Assembly (NCBI GenBank): GCA_959347315.1
Contig: OY365809.1
Location: 4,175,759 to 4,239,758 of the forward strand
Length of the DNA stretch: 64,000 nucleotides
Direction: 5' to 3'
Source: Bimastos eiseni
Lineage: Eukaryota; Annelida; Clitellata; Crassiclitellata; Lumbricidae
Shown here: in pieces, positions 10,241 through 47,956 of the stretch
Numbering within the stretch: the first letter of the stretch is position 1
Layout of the letters: each line of letters begins with the position of its first letter
Position numbers and translations under genes: made by a program
Notes under the pieces: generated by a model
What the model saw: the letters and a program-made list of their open reading frames with translations, nothing else
Told to the model about the DNA's origin: nothing
The model's database searches: none

Positions 10241-12384
10241 TCGACTGTATAATGTTCTGTATTCCTCGTGCACATTATCTGTTGTCAGATTATTTTGGCC
10301 TCCAACATCTCTGTTGGATACTATCCTTATGGTTTTCCAATCCTAATTAAGTTCCTACCTGTTTAAGAAGCCTTGCCCTAAGCCTTACAACCAACCGCCA
10401 TCTATGCTTACTCGTCGCGATGAAAGCTCTTAATAATAGTAACTCTTGTACCAGTCAGAGGTTTTTGGCCCCCGGCCTCAGCTACAATGGTGCTGATAGT
10501 GGGGAATTAATCAGGTTCCCAGAAAACTCCACTGCATACAATCCGTCAGTGCCAGTCCCAAGCCTGGATAAAGAAGGAGGGCGATGCTAATGTCGTTGTT
10601 ATCACAGTGTCGTTGAATTCATTCAGGTTCTCTCTGCCATCCAGACTCCTATCTTCCCCAAAGAAATCTAGATAATCCTATTAGGGCCTTTGATTCGACA
10701 CCGCGCTTGTGAAGAAGCTGGTGCCCTGCTTTCAGAATTAAATCAACAGATTACGAACGTCTGTGGGAAATAATAAGTTCTGACGCATTGTTGAAAAGAG
10801 TAAAGTGGCCCAACTTCATGATTATACCATTACGACCGAGGCTGACGCCTATGGGAGAGGTTGTAGGCCCACATGTAACTTACAAAGGGCTGCGGGACTT
10901 TGATGCTGTCGCTATTACGCGTTCTACGTACAACATCTGCTATACCCCTAACTCTACAGCCACCTCGAAAGAGACTTGTCTCGCAAGATCTTCTGTGTAC
11001 TCAACGGTGCATGTCCAACCCTACAGGGCGTGACTAGCACGAAGCGAGCGGAGGTTGCAATACGAATTAGTCATCGACCCCGCGTCTGCGCATTCGGAGT
11101 AAAAGGCCTAGGACCCTAGTTCAATGTTTTTTCAGATTTCTACATTGATCAGTAGGGCCTATAATCGTCTATTCTTGTCTAGGTCTAAGAGCTTCAGACG
11201 AATGGCGTATGCACGCGTGTGATTCTTCGTGCGGTGCTCAGCGGGGAGGGATCTCGGGGAGCGGTTTAAACAACGTTGAGAGCAAGTGTCAAGCTGGGAC
11301 TGATCATTAATCAAGCGTAAGCAGCGTTTCAGTTGGAATACCTGTAGAGCAAGTTATATATAGGAGGAAATTTAACAGGAAAGTAGCAACGTCTAAGAGA
11401 GACACAACTGGATTCGCAATTATGTCAAACTCTGCAGGTATGTAGGCCAAAATTTTCACGTAGGCCTATGGAGCACAGAAGCTAAGATCTCGAGGTTTTT
11501 GATCGCTGGGCAGATAATGTAAGGACCTTGAGCAAGTCCTCGGCGAGCTGGTGCGGAGCGCTTATCTACAGAGTTCCGCTTAATAAATGTGTAGTTTATG
11601 ATGTCTTCACTTGCGTTTTGCTCGGCGTCATCGATGTTCTATTGTGTAAGGTAGGCCTCTCAGCATAGCAAGGTTACTCGCACATAATAGACCTAATATA
11701 TTATACTGTAGCAAATAACGACACCTTAAGTATTGTCAGGGTATTTACTGTTTGTATCTTTAACTGTCTGACTTTCATTAATTACAAAATATCGACATTA
11801 TTACAAAATGGTTAGTGCTCATTTATCGTTATTGCGCGTAATGTAACACTTGAGCTTACTTATGCACCACTATCTTTACTTTATAGTCCGGTACAAACAA
11901 TAAACCTACTTCAAATGTATAGAAGGTCTACTTCACGATGACTGATCTGTATACTCTCTAGAGATCCGACTCTTTAACAACGTTGATCCTATACAAGAAT
12001 TCAACAACTCTAGCTTCATTAAAACTGATAAGAAACTTTATTTCAACGTCCATCAATTCGAATCTTCTTCAATACACTACCCCTTGTAAAATTATTCCGC
12101 TTGCGTCGCTCGTAGCCATGGTAACATATACGTCACTTGCGATACGTCATGTAGGCTTGTTTACAATCTGACCTTTGATTTTTTAAATTATCAAATAATT
12201 ATATAGCGCCACTAATTAACTAGACGCCAATCTAATTAGCTTAATTAGCATATCCCAACCTACTTATTAATTAATTGAGTGTAGTAATTGATAAGTAAGT
12301 TTTAGAAGGCTACTATTTTTCTATAGGAGGAAGAGAACGAAGCGAGGACTGGGAGGTAGAGACCAATTTAATGAAAGGAAGTCT
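10241..12384. other. Intergenic DNA
   Basis: No supported gene. The short frame at 10788-11033 has no recognisable domain. TAGGCCTA occurs at 11461. A phrase resembling GGACCTTGAGCAAGTCCT at about 11522 recurs at 17232, 30667 and 33390, which suggests fragments of a shared dispersed repeat. Confidence 0.35.
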
Positions 12385-12637
12385 TGTGAGTGAGACTACG
12401 ACTGGCTTGGTGCAGATGGGTGACCTCTACCTGCATGGAGTACTGCAGCATCTTGTCTTCCCTGTTGTGGGCCCTGCCACTTGGAATGGGCTTCATCTGG
12501 ACCTCCGGCTTTTACCTAAGATCTCCTCATCTTTCTTCTACTCTTCTCGTAAAACTGTCCTCTTGGACCGGAAGCGTCTCTGAGTAGATTTCTTGAGGAG
12601 GCGCTATATCAATTTTTATTGATTGATTGATTTTATT
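12385..12637 (+). mobile_element. L2-like LINE 3' tail fragment
   Basis: The plus frame contains FPVVGPATWNGLHLDLRLLP and then RKTVLL, a clear match to the C-terminal pattern of L2/CR1 reverse-transcriptase ORFs. It is followed by GAGGAGGCGCTATATCAAT and a TTGATTGATTGA tail. It is truncated at the 5' side and lies 1.5 kb upstream of the 986-codon gene. Confidence 0.7.
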
Positions 12638-14179
12638 ATAGGCGTGCGAGTCTGTGACATCTTACCTCTATGGTTGCAGTAGGAAGTGCTTATAGCTACG
12701 GCCATGTGTGCATTGTGTACTAGGCATCCAGTGTTTAGCTCCGTCTGACGGCTGACAAGGCCTTTACAAGCTTACACATGTGCTCAATGTGGACTTCTTC
12801 GTCCCATCGAGTGTTCTTTGTTGTGGCACAAGGGCCACAGCGGCCCCTACAGTATTTTCTGCCATGTATGAAGAAGCGCAGTGCAGGTTTTCATACAGTG
12901 GCAGATTCTTAGACTCCCATCCGGTTGATTGGTCTTCCCTGGATTCCTGGAACTAACATAGAAGGGACACGAAGCCGACAAAAACTGGATCTTTGACCTA
13001 GATTATGTGTGTGACTGCATTCGGGAATTTTTCAGGATAAAATCATTAAAATGAAAGGCGCATTTGTTTCTGTTAACGAAATAAAATGACTTTATGTACA
13101 GTAGGCCTACTTGCAATATAGGCATAACCTAAGCAATAGGCCTACGTGTTCAAGGGAAGATTTATTTACTGGAGTTGCATAAATGTAGATGAACTGTTTT
13201 GCGATCACACGTTCAAAATTATCCCGCCAAGTACCAGTATGTCACTTTATTCAGTACATAGACTATCACACATACATCGCCCGCATTGAATCAGAAAAGA
13301 CGGTCACTGATTGCTGACACGTTGCGGCTTCATATCACTTCCATATTAGTCCCAGGTAGCCTGAGGTAGGCCTTTACCATGTCCGTTCCGTCGACATGAT
13401 ACGATTTCCTGGAACTTGCCGACCGTGTCGACTTTGTCGAGGCGCACATAGATGACTAAAAATAAGAAGTTGGGCTCAAACACATCCTCTTTCTACAGCC
13501 CAATTACGTTTCATGCGGAACAAACAAGTTATTTAAAACTTTGACTCACATCCTCTTTCATGTCACAGAGCACGTCGGCGGTAAAATTGGATTCCAATGA
13601 TTTCACCAAGCGAGATAGCGAGCTATGCAAATGCATTTTTAGTGATCGAATGGCAACTATTCTGCTCACGTCTCAACGAATAAAATTATATCTGCTTCCA
13701 TTTTATTTTTAAGGCCTTCGCTTACGGATCGAGAAAATCCTAGATTCAATCTCTGAAATAAGCTAAAGTCTGTATATTACATAGGCCTACGAACAAGAAA
13801 AGGCATTCTCCCGCACAAATGTGCCTTTATGCGCATGCTCTGACCGGCATGGCCATCGGTGACAGCTTAGGTTGCTTAGCCCTAAGTGAATGCTACGATG
13901 TCAGCAATTGTTGTGGTTTAGTTTGTAGGTCGTAAAAGAAGTGGCGTTTAAGAGGATATTTTTGACCTTAACCCCACACCCGAAGCCTATCCTAATCTAC
14001 AGATCGTACCTCAGAAAACCATCGACAGTCTTTCTCGTCTGTTCTCATGCCGACAACTTCACAAAGAAGTTGTTGGACCGCATGAAGTAGCAAAAATCTC
14101 ACCGTAAACTACGCATTTGATCAGCGCCCAAGGATACAAACGAGGACTCCCATTCCCAAGCACTCAGAAAGAAGTGACG
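12638..14179. other. Upstream region of the 986-codon gene
   Basis: No coding frame is supported. TAGGCCTA palindromes are clustered here (13102, 13137, 13782). The promoter and any non-coding 5' exon of the downstream gene should lie in this stretch, but I cannot place them. Confidence 0.3.
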
Positions 14180-17140
14180 ATGGCTCTCTCTTTTCTGCGC
14201 CATCTGAAACCCGAGACCCTCAAATCCCGCAAGAAACTCCCTGCCACTGAGACTCCCCTTCAGACACAGAGGCGACTCAACGACGAAAGCCCAGCTGTCG
14301 ATCCAATTTCCGCTCAATATATAACGGTCGTCGATGGACAACAGCGTGCGGAGGAAGAGGAAAAGGAGAGCGGTATCTGCACGGACAGCTCGTCGGAACT
14401 GAGTCGTCGAGAATCGGACGATAGTCAGGACACTGACCCGGAAGGGGCATCCTCCTTGTCGACGATCGAGGACCTCGAAGGCGGCCGGACAGTTGTTCCC
14501 ATCGAGGTTCCAGTCGAGGTTCATACCGTATTATCGGAAGGACGACTAGAGGACGCCGCGTCGGACATCAGTGCGTATGATGTTCCCGAATCTTCTGCAG
14601 ATATAGAGGAAGAATGTCAAAACGAACCCCGGTCAAGTTGTATGGATAATGATGCTGTATCTGTGGGGCACCCTTGGGAGTCTTCGGAACATCTCTCAGG
14701 GTCTCCGGAGCATCATCTGGAGGAGTCTTTACAGCATCACTCAGAGGAACGTAGAGAATATCCCGAGGAAGACATGACCGACGACTTCAACGATTTAACG
14801 CCTACGCCTTTTCCTCAACTCTCCGAAGAACTCAGTTCAGAGCCAGAGACTAGTTCGCGTACACCTCCAACGCTTTCGTCCTCTACGCTTCAACATGGTG
14901 ACGATATCGCAGACGATGCAGTGTCCTACTTGTCGACCACTAGAAGACAGGATTTAGTGACAGAACCAGATGCGATTAGCAATTCTCGAAGCTCAAGAAT
15001 CAGTTGCTCAGAAGACGTAGACTCCAGTATACATTCGCTGGAGTCCAGTGAGATATCGATAAGCACTATCACAGAATGCTCGACCATTCCACCAGTCTTA
15101 CCACCTCCAGCGCCACCACCACCGCCGCCGCCGCTGGGTCTACTTCTTCCAGGGGACCACACGACCAGCTCAACAACCGACGTTCTACCGACGTCAACAT
15201 CGGTTTCGGCACACGAGGCCAAAGCTGCTGCTGTTGCTTCTGGATTAGACAGAGATGAAGGGACAGAAGACGAGCTGATGCGTCAGATCAAGGCAGCTGC
15301 TCGCAAGATGTCAAACCATAGAGAGACGTTGTCTCACTTGGACCAGGGATCTCTTCCCAACGCCAAACCGACGCAATTCTCCGAATCCTTTACCTCGGAT
15401 CTGAAATCCGTCATCGCTTCCCGGCAGAGTCGAATCGGATCATTCCAGGTGAATGATGGCGAGATTCCTGGAAAGATCACCTTTTACAAATCTCGGATCG
15501 GGATTCCACCAGAGGACACGGAACTCTGCCGAGTTTTTCTTAAGAGAGCTGCAAAGTCTGGAACACTCGAACACCCCCGAGACGGTGGTTTCGCGGACGA
15601 AAGGCCAGCGCCGTGCGTAAAGGTGCTGGGCTCGGGCGCTTCGGCACTACCAATCATGACCACTGACAACAGGAACAGTTCGGCAAGAGATACTAAACAC
15701 TTCGACGTAACTAGCTATGATGAAAACAATTTCGATGCAGGTGTAGTAGGTGAGGTCTCTGAACAAAACACAAGCGCAGTTGAAGATGTTTCTTGCACTG
15801 TAGGTACACATGAAGAGATGGAGGACACGCAACAGATTGTGACCAAAGAAATACCTTGGCAGAATGAGTCTGAAGACAGAGCAGTCAATTTTCACAGTAC
15901 AATGGTACAGAATTCTGATTTTGAACAGGGTGCTGAATTCGATAAAGTTGTGGAAGATTTTGACCAATTTCTCGAAGAAAATACATTAGGCGACAGCTGG
16001 CGAGAGCCTTCGGAAACGCCCTCCCCTCTGGAAGGCCAAATTCAAAGTTCTCCAGTTTTTGAATTGACGGACAGCGATGTTGAAATCAGAAGTGGCGACA
16101 TTGGGACTTCAGGACCTGAATTCACTAATGGTACGAGTGAAAATTCTTCGAGTTTTTCACCAAATTTATCCACTTTCTCTGAAGCCGAATCGCCCGTTTT
16201 TGAAGAAATGGACGACCTAGCAATTTCAACGTCTGCTCAAACAGTTCAGGAACGTTCCAAGCTCCTAGCTCAGCCACTAGAGTCTTACAATATCTTACCA
16301 ACCTTTGAAAAAATCTCCACGAAAAGTGAACCAAAATCGAGATTCAGTTTCAGAAATATCGTGGCATCGCTGCGAAACACTCTTGGCAGAAAAAAACAGA
16401 ACAATTCTGAAGAGGGCAAAACGTTTTCATTTGCAGATGGAAGTCAGATGAAGTTTGACGACAACTGGTCCATTCACGACACGCTTACACAGCGAGGCAA
16501 CACTCTTCCAGACAGCAACAAGAACAAATCGCGATCGCTCAGAGACGTGTTCGTCAACCCCGAGTTTAGAAGTCTCTCAGAATTTAGCGACCCCGACAAG
16601 AACTCTGGCAAGGACTTTTCAGTACGAAACTGGAAAGAGGTTATGGAACGGTCTAAGGTTAATGTCCAGAACATATCCGAAACTTTAGACACAGGAAACC
16701 CAGAAACCGTAACAGAAATTGCTGGATTTTCGGGATTACTGACCAAAAGAGCGATGTCTTCTCCCAACCTCGGTTCCATCAGTGACACCAAATACTTCTC
16801 ACAAATAGAGAAGCAACAGTGCACAGCAAAAAGCAGTCATGCTGGAAAGAAACGAAGATCCTCATCTTCAAAAATGGAAGAGCTGACGACACCCAGCGCT
16901 TCAATGGAATCGTCGTCGAGACACGCTTCCTCGAGCCTCAACTCCACTCTGCCTTCCAGACACCTCCATGGAATGATGCAATCCTTCGGCAGCATTTACC
17001 CGGGCTCCCAGACCCTTAACCAGAAACACTACCAGAAGAAATCTGAACCACGACAATACTCACTTCCCAGCAAGGGCACCGCAGGTCTCTTGTCTCCAGT
17101 TCAACGTCGCAAGCAGCGATCACAACAAGCCAAGCGATAG
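14180..17140 (+). CDS. Large disordered Ser/Glu-rich protein with polyproline run, function unknown
   Basis: An uninterrupted 986-codon frame. The start is the ATG at 14180, the first in the open frame, with A at -3 and G at +4; an in-frame TAA lies at 14105. The protein is dominated by Ser, Glu, Asp, Thr and Pro and shows no globular domain, signal peptide or membrane segment. Visible pieces: a basic N-terminus (MALSFLRHLKPETLKSRKK), an acidic Ser-rich region, a proline run at about residues 305-325 (eight Pro around PPPAPPPPPPPLG), two short basic amphipathic segments after it (DELMRQIKAAARKM near 365 and DLKSVIASRQSRIG near 408), a basic patch near 730 (RNIVASLRNTLGRKK), a KRAMSSPNLGSI motif near 860 and a Lys/Arg-rich C-terminus. 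Polyproline followed by short basic helices recalls actin regulators (profilin and WH2-like segments), but the match is weak. Upstream non-coding exons or an earlier start remain possible. Codon and amino-acid use argue for a real gene. Confidence 0.75.
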   Translation: MALSFLRHLKPETLKSRKKLPATETPLQTQRRLNDESPAVDPISAQYITVVDGQQRAEEEEKESGICTDSSSELSRRESDDSQDTDPEGASSLSTIEDLEGGRTVVPIEVPVEVHTVLSEGRLEDAASDISAYDVPESSADIEEECQNEPRSSCMDNDAVSVGHPWESSEHLSGSPEHHLEESLQHHSEERREYPEEDMTDDFNDLTPTPFPQLSEELSSEPETSSRTPPTLSSSTLQHGDDIADDAVSYLSTTRRQDLVTEPDAISNSRSSRISCSEDVDSSIHSLESSEISISTITECSTIPPVLPPPAPPPPPPPLGLLLPGDHTTSSTTDVLPTSTSVSAHEAKAAAVASGLDRDEGTEDELMRQIKAAARKMSNHRETLSHLDQGSLPNAKPTQFSESFTSDLKSVIASRQSRIGSFQVNDGEIPGKITFYKSRIGIPPEDTELCRVFLKRAAKSGTLEHPRDGGFADERPAPCVKVLGSGASALPIMTTDNRNSSARDTKHFDVTSYDENNFDAGVVGEVSEQNTSAVEDVSCTVGTHEEMEDTQQIVTKEIPWQNESEDRAVNFHSTMVQNSDFEQGAEFDKVVEDFDQFLEENTLGDSWREPSETPSPLEGQIQSSPVFELTDSDVEIRSGDIGTSGPEFTNGTSENSSSFSPNLSTFSEAESPVFEEMDDLAISTSAQTVQERSKLLAQPLESYNILPTFEKISTKSEPKSRFSFRNIVASLRNTLGRKKQNNSEEGKTFSFADGSQMKFDDNWSIHDTLTQRGNTLPDSNKNKSRSLRDVFVNPEFRSLSEFSDPDKNSGKDFSVRNWKEVMERSKVNVQNISETLDTGNPETVTEIAGFSGLLTKRAMSSPNLGSISDTKYFSQIEKQQCTAKSSHAGKKRRSSSSKMEELTTPSASMESSSRHASSSLNSTLPSRHLHGMMQSFGSIYPGSQTLNQKHYQKKSEPRQYSLPSKGTAGLLSPVQRRKQRSQQAKR

Positions 17141-18340
17141 ACATTGGACCACTGCAACCATTTGGAGGTCAGTGCTCACCTTGTAAGTTGAAGATTATGA
17201 GTTTGAGTCTCCCGAGATGGTTACCGCGTAGGGACCTTGGGCAAGTCCTTCACGCTCAATTGCTCAGCATCGTTGATCAATGCTTGGTCACTAAACAGTG
17301 ACATCTAATAAATGCATAATAATAATTCTCTACTTTTTCACTATGATTAAGCAGTGTAAGCCATTAGTAGCCTAATTTGCACTTTATGGCCATCTGTTGT
17401 CAAACGTAACTCAGGCGTTTATGAACCTTTTTGGGCAGAACTGTCTCAACATTTGAAAGTAGGGCTCGTCATTAAATAATTCTGTGTAGTCCTAAATACT
17501 TCAATGCTAAAGCATATGAGCACAAAGAATGCAATATCAAAATATTCACGACATGTAACATAATTACATTACTGAGTCCACATATGACTGGCTTGCTTTT
17601 AATTTGTGTTAATTTATTACAACTATTTTACAATAATTAATACATTTGAGCATTATATTTTTACATTTTAGCATTATCTTTAAGCCACTATGTAAATATT
17701 AGATAAGAGGGAATTTAGTCTGAAAAATGATTTGTAAAGAAGACGATGTCAATTCAGTGTTGACCTGCTCATAAAACAGCAGTGTTGACAAATAGCTAGG
17801 AATTACCCACTTTAATATTACTTTTATAGATAAAATATCTCCAAAATTATGGATAGATCTTTTGATGACTAACGCATGAGGACGCATTGAGAATGTGCAG
17901 AGAAGGCAAAGCATTGTTGATGAGCTAAGGTCTGCCTACTATGGTGCAGCTCACCTCTTAAAAAATGTTCCAGATCATTAACTTGTGAAACCACAAACAA
18001 GTTTCCTACAAATAATTTATTCAGCTAGCGATTTTAAACTCAGATAGATGCCACACTAATCCACCTTGTAGTGTACATAACTGTTCTAAGTTTGCTTCTA
18101 ATGTAAAGAACTGGATGAAACATGGTACTTGCTTATTATCTAGAATGTCTAGATATATAATTGGCACTATTAATAGAAATGGGTCACTACATAGAGACAG
18201 GTATTGCAGACAATAGCAGTCTAGTTGTATCTCTCTTAGGTAGTCTGCTCAAGACGAAAAATGATTTCTGCATTCTCGTGCTCTGCCTATGCCTTTGAAA
18301 ATGACGTGACCCTCAGAGGTAAGGCAGATTGATCTTGTAC
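17141..18340. other. 3' flank of the 986-codon gene
   Basis: At 17195-17325 a decayed repeat shares the phrase GGACCTTGGGCAAGTCCTT with other sites in the window and ends in TAATAAATGCATAATAATAA, which could also serve as a poly(A) signal. No other feature is recognisable. Confidence 0.35.
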
Positions 18341-18344
18341 CTTT

Positions 18345-18545
18345 CTCTCGAACCTCTACGATGCAGTATCGTGCTTTTTCGGTTGTGGACCTGACAGCTT
18401 GGATTAGTCTCCCATTGGATCTTCAGCTCTTGCCTCCCCATTTTTATTCCACTCTGAAATCTGAATTATTTGGTCAAGGTTCGACTGGGAGCACCGTGAG
18501 TAGATTTCTTGAAGAAGCGCTATATTGAGTTCATTGATTGATTGA
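18345..18545 (+). mobile_element. L2-like LINE 3' tail fragment
   Basis: The plus frame has the decayed pattern AFSVVDLTAWISLPLDLQLL, then LKSELF. It is followed by GAAGAAGCGCTATATTGAG and ATTGATTGATTGA, closely matching the copy at 12385-12637. Confidence 0.65.
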
Positions 18546-21500
18546 TAAAGAATTTGATCATTATTTTGTCTTCCAAGGTCACACGGTGCAACTCTGCTAA
18601 AGGCCACTTCCTCTCTCTCTCTTCGATCACCATCTGCTGGAGAGTATGCTGTTCCTGGTTTATATCTTCAAAGGTACAGGACCATTGTCTCAACTGCTCT
18701 GAATTCTGTAGCGGAAGGACGTCAACAAATAAAATAGTCTACAAATAACGAGGATGCAATTTTCGTTTGAAAATACTGGGACTCAATCCAGGTATGCACC
18801 AACGTTGAAGGCCAGTTGGTTAGTTACAGTTTAATGACACTGTGTGATAACAAAGATCATTAGCGTCGCCCTCCTCCTCTATCCAGGCTTAGGACTGGCA
18901 CTGCTGGACAGCAAGCAGTGTAGGAGTTAGTGTTGAAGGCAAAAAACAGGAGTCATTTATAAAGAATTTCCTGAAAACACTGCTCCCTTAGGACCCTCTA
19001 TCTCTCGTCTGTCTTTGGAATCACATGTGTTCATCAGCACATGTTTCTATTGACAACCCTGGAACTACATTGGGGGTTCTTTATCAACCATAGATTCTTC
19101 AATCAATCTCAGCGTTTACATGGCATCCCTTAAGAACCTGCTCAGAAGCGCTCAAATTCTGACCTGACTGTGTCGAGTACATGGATTCCAACGTTAGATT
19201 TAGAAAATTACCTCAGGACACCAGTTTTAAAGTAGTAATTAAAAAGCCTCAAAGGTCTACGACGCACAGCTCCTCCCACGTCTTAAAGAGCAACAACCTT
19301 CAACACAGAATCGTAGGAAGATGACGGAAACAAGGTGAACAAACACATGCTAAAGACATCTTTATTATCCTAAGCCAGCAACTGATCGACCATCTCTCCA
19401 ACATAGTCGAGTTAGTCTCACAGTCACTGAACTTACATAAAAGCATGAACGATGATTAGAAATACTGCCTTAATTAGCGCTAAATGAAAATGAGACAATT
19501 ATTTAACCTCTGAACAAAATTTACAATGAGAAATGACAGACTGAGAATAGCAACTTTAATTAAGACAACAACAGTTAGTAAGATTTCGTAACACGGCCGC
19601 AATTAGAATGGGCGAATTTCCTTTGCACAGTGGCAGACCTGGGCAAAACACGTGCTCAATTCTGCCTTTCTTGCTCAGAAAATATTGATATGTTTACTAA
19701 ACAGAACAATTTAAACAAATTTCTCTCTTAGAGCCATTTCATTCCAACATATTGCCTAGACATTAGAAGTCCCTCAAACAGTAAGTTAGTGGATAAGTGC
19801 TGTTGAAATCAAAGGGGTCCATATACAATAATATATATATATATATATAATCACAGGTAAATTATATCTAAGATCACACATATATATATATATATATATA
19901 CACACAAGTGTATATATATTCATAAATAAATAAGCCCTCTCAAAGATTATATATATATATATATATATGACATTGTATATAAATATATATACACATATAT
20001 AAACTCGTCAAAATTTAGATTCAGACAGTTTACTAAAAAAATGACAGGAAAATAAATGCAATTAACGCAACAGAGCATCAAGGCACTGTAAAGTAATAGA
20101 TTTCATATATAGCATGTCTATAGAAGTCCTAAGTGATTCAAAGTAACCAGACATTTATACAGCTCCTCAACAGGTAACAACTAACTAGCAATCACAGGCA
20201 CATAAAGGTAGATGTCCCTATAGGGATCACTAACGAACCGAGGTCACCTGCGATTAAGACAATCAACTACACGTACCTACAGATTCACATGCGGATTCTA
20301 CAAGCCACTGATTCACACATTCAACCGAATATACAACGGATATAATTATAAACGCCATGCAGATATATGATTTGTGAGACCAAATCATGTGTCATCTCTG
20401 GAGTCAATTTTAAACCACTTTCATATGACTAATTGATCCTTGCAAAACTTGTGTACAGCAGCACTTACTTCCCTTCGGCCTTGGCCGTGCTACAGCGTTA
20501 TATAAATCGTCCTATTACTATTGAACAGAAGTCCACAAAGACACCAGCGTGCGTCGTAGGCCCAGATACTAAATCAGTCGCATGCGTGAACAATTAATTA
20601 AACAACCGAATCACCAACACAGACAGGTGGTCTCGTCATTCAGTTTCTTTTCCTATATGATAAAAGCAGAGTCCTTACAGACATTTAACATCATAAGGTG
20701 AGTACAGAACCTGCGTCCATTGGCCGTGCTCTACATGTATGCAAGAGACCACCAGCAGCAACTTTCTCCATTGGCCGTTTTCTACATGTATGCAAGAGAC
20801 CATCAGTGGCAACTTTTCCAGACAACTGAGCATTAAAAAAGACAATTTGCATAGGATTGTTGGACAGCCAAAGAAAAGGGCACTCAATGTCAAGTTCTAA
20901 AACTATTGTTTAGCCTAACAAGGAACAGGTCCTGATAGGTACAACACATGTCATTAAAAGCATGTCTTTTGTATGACCAAATACACAGTGCATGCAAATG
21001 CTATTATTGCAAACTCTTTATGAAGAATTTACGACCATAAAACTTATATGAAATGTGAAGCATTCATACAAGCACATACCATTGTATTGTATATACCATT
21101 GTATGTATATATATATATATATATTCATATTATGTATGTGTGCATGTATATATATATATATGTATCCACACACAATAGCAGTTAACTTGGATGCAGTAGC
21201 ATGGAATGTCAGCATGCTGGCCACATCTTTGATCATTGTGTACCTTTCATATACTGAAGGACCAGTTATTGCATCTCCTGCGTTCTCGCCCATGAAATAA
21301 TCAACGAGCCAACTTGTCCATCGCCAATGTGTAAATAGTACTGTTAATATCTATTACTAGATTTAGTAGTAATTCTTCATACTAGTAGTCTAGTCTTTAT
21401 TTTTATTTCACTTGTGTTCCTTCAACCACAAGGCTATAACACTGGGACATCATATCGAATATAGCAACCGTCTTCGATTAATCGTCACAAACAATCGTAG

Positions 21501-23808
21501 CCATTTAAATGACCCCAACGCGATACGCTTCATTCACGCAAGAGACACGTCAACGTCTGATACATAACACACTGAAATATGATCACAAGTAACTTAAGAT
21601 CCCGGCTCATGCACACAAACAACCAACATGCGAGAGCTAGCACATCGAATACAATTCATAATTCTAAACATGATCATTCATGCCTATTGTCCTTAACATT
21701 AAACTGCATTCACAAGGCAATCACACATGCAATTTCTACCATCACATTCCAATCTGATCACTAACCGACCGTTACAACATTGACACGAATTGCGACTCAT
21801 ATGGGAACAGCTCAATGCCATCCAATGCCATGAACTCATCCCATTTCACATAATTCCATGCATTCATCACACCAACTTCCTGAAGTCTGTGCATCCCAAT
21901 CAGTGTTCCACAGATCGTCGCACAGAACGTCATGAGAAACCGTGGAAAAATAAATATTAAATTGTTGAATCATAACTAATTGAGAAAAACTATGAAGCAG
22001 TGCATTACATACGGACAAAATAGCACTTACATCAATGTCCTCAGCAAAAATATACAAGTCATAACACATAAGTTGCCATGTCTGAATTACGGTGCAAGTC
22101 GACATGCATGCTTCTACATAATAATATATATATATATATGTGTGTATAATATATATTATGTATATACACATATACAACATTATACATATATACATATATA
22201 ACACTTCATGTTATCAACTTTTGTGGTATATGAAGGATTTTGCAGGGATTCCTAGGAGTAAGAAAAGTAATGAAAAACTTCATGTAGGATGAAATTGGGA
22301 AACAATGCCCTCTGATTCACCCCAGTCCATAAATGTGCCTTCAGCTTTCAAGAAACATTTTCCATCTAAAGGAAGCCTTCAACTTCTTGACTCATCAATT
22401 CAGAGTATTCATCCCTACTACAACCAAACTCACAAAGCAACGATGAGCGAGCGAGCGAGCGACTTCATACCTTTAGTCTTGGTTGAAGAGGGTCAGGTCT
22501 GGCTATTGGAAACTCCCAGAGCACACCAAACAAATTCTAATCTTATACTCCAGTGAACCAATTGCAGTTGATGCTATCGTGTGGTTGTCAAAGGAACAAA
22601 GCATCAATCGATGGAGCTTCAAAATCAGCCACAATCAGGTTAATAAGGCTCCCAAAGCACTGTACTCATAAATTCATAGCTGTAACTTTAATACTTGTAT
22701 TGTGAAGTAAACAACGACTCCAATATCCAGAAGATCAGTAAGCAGGACTAAGAGTCCGAGTGTAGTACAAGACTTCAAGATTTCTCTATGTCAGATCGAT
22801 CACCAACCCTTTCCAGAATAATAACCGAAGACCATGACACCCCAGTTATCAAGTTATCATAATCAGAGGGTATCACCTGTCAAAACCAGAACCGTTCCGT
22901 TGCTCATGGACATTGCATGTTGAAAGGGAAATTAATTGCAAAACATGTCTCAAATGAATAATGACTCCCAAAAACTTGAAATTCAGTCCATATAGTACTA
23001 AGTAAATATGACAGAAGACCCTCGATTCCTGAAAATCCTTGCAACCAGGAGATTGGCATAAATGGTCAAAAAAATAGAATTCATGCCCTAGCAAGGTTCA
23101 TAAAATTCATCCGAACATGCCAGGACTCAGTTTTCGGAGTGGAGAACTGAATTCCATATCAATATACAAAGTCTGCTATTAACAAGACTCATTTGCATAT
23201 TAACATCATGCAATATGCCCACACAACATTCCTCAGAAAGAAACCACTTGTAACCTGCAGAATTTAGTTCTTTAGATCATTTAAACTCACCCAGACCAAC
23301 ACTGCCAGTGAAACAATCAGCAAAAATTGAAGTCTACAGATGCAACTGAACAATTCTTTCTTGTGTTTACCAAAACCTAAAGCATGTCAGCAGCTAAGAT
23401 TTTTATACAGAATCAAGCACAGCAAATGTTTCTTTCAGGCACACCTAGCTCAAGACAGCTTTTTTGTAGACACGCATCTTAACGCCGATAATACTTTAAC
23501 CATCATGTTCACCATAGCGCCATGATGGACTGCGTGGTCAAGCTATTGGCACTTGTAAGATTTCTCCCGTACGTTAAGATCAAGATAAACTGGAGGGATC
23601 TGACAGAGTTCATTTTTTTAGAAAAGTTAAATCCTAATAAACTGAGAAAAGAAGACTTTGGTTTAAAAGTGCAGACGAAACCCGAAGCCATCTTGCATGG
23701 CACGCCACGGATATCAAGGCGCCCCTAGCACAGACTGCCTTTTCAGAGTCACGCATCATAACGCCGATAGCTGCCATTCAGTTCTCTGTTGCTGGACCAA
23801 AAGTCAAC
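18546..23808. other. Intergenic DNA / PKN 3' flank with repeats
   Basis: No gene is supported. TA-rich microsatellites lie at about 19828-19850, 19880-19902, 19951-19968, 21106-21123 and 22120-22200. A fragment ending in CGTTATATAAATCG at about 20500 looks like another LINE tail. About 50 bases near 23437-23490 recur near 23719-23770, with a shared AACGCCGATA. Part of the right side should be the PKN 3' UTR. Confidence 0.4.
20717..20822. repeat. 51-bp tandem duplication
   Basis: Two adjacent copies of about 51 bases, each holding CCATTGGCCGT and CTACATGTATGCAAGAGACC. Confidence 0.8.
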
Positions 23809-47956
<24,148 letters not shown>

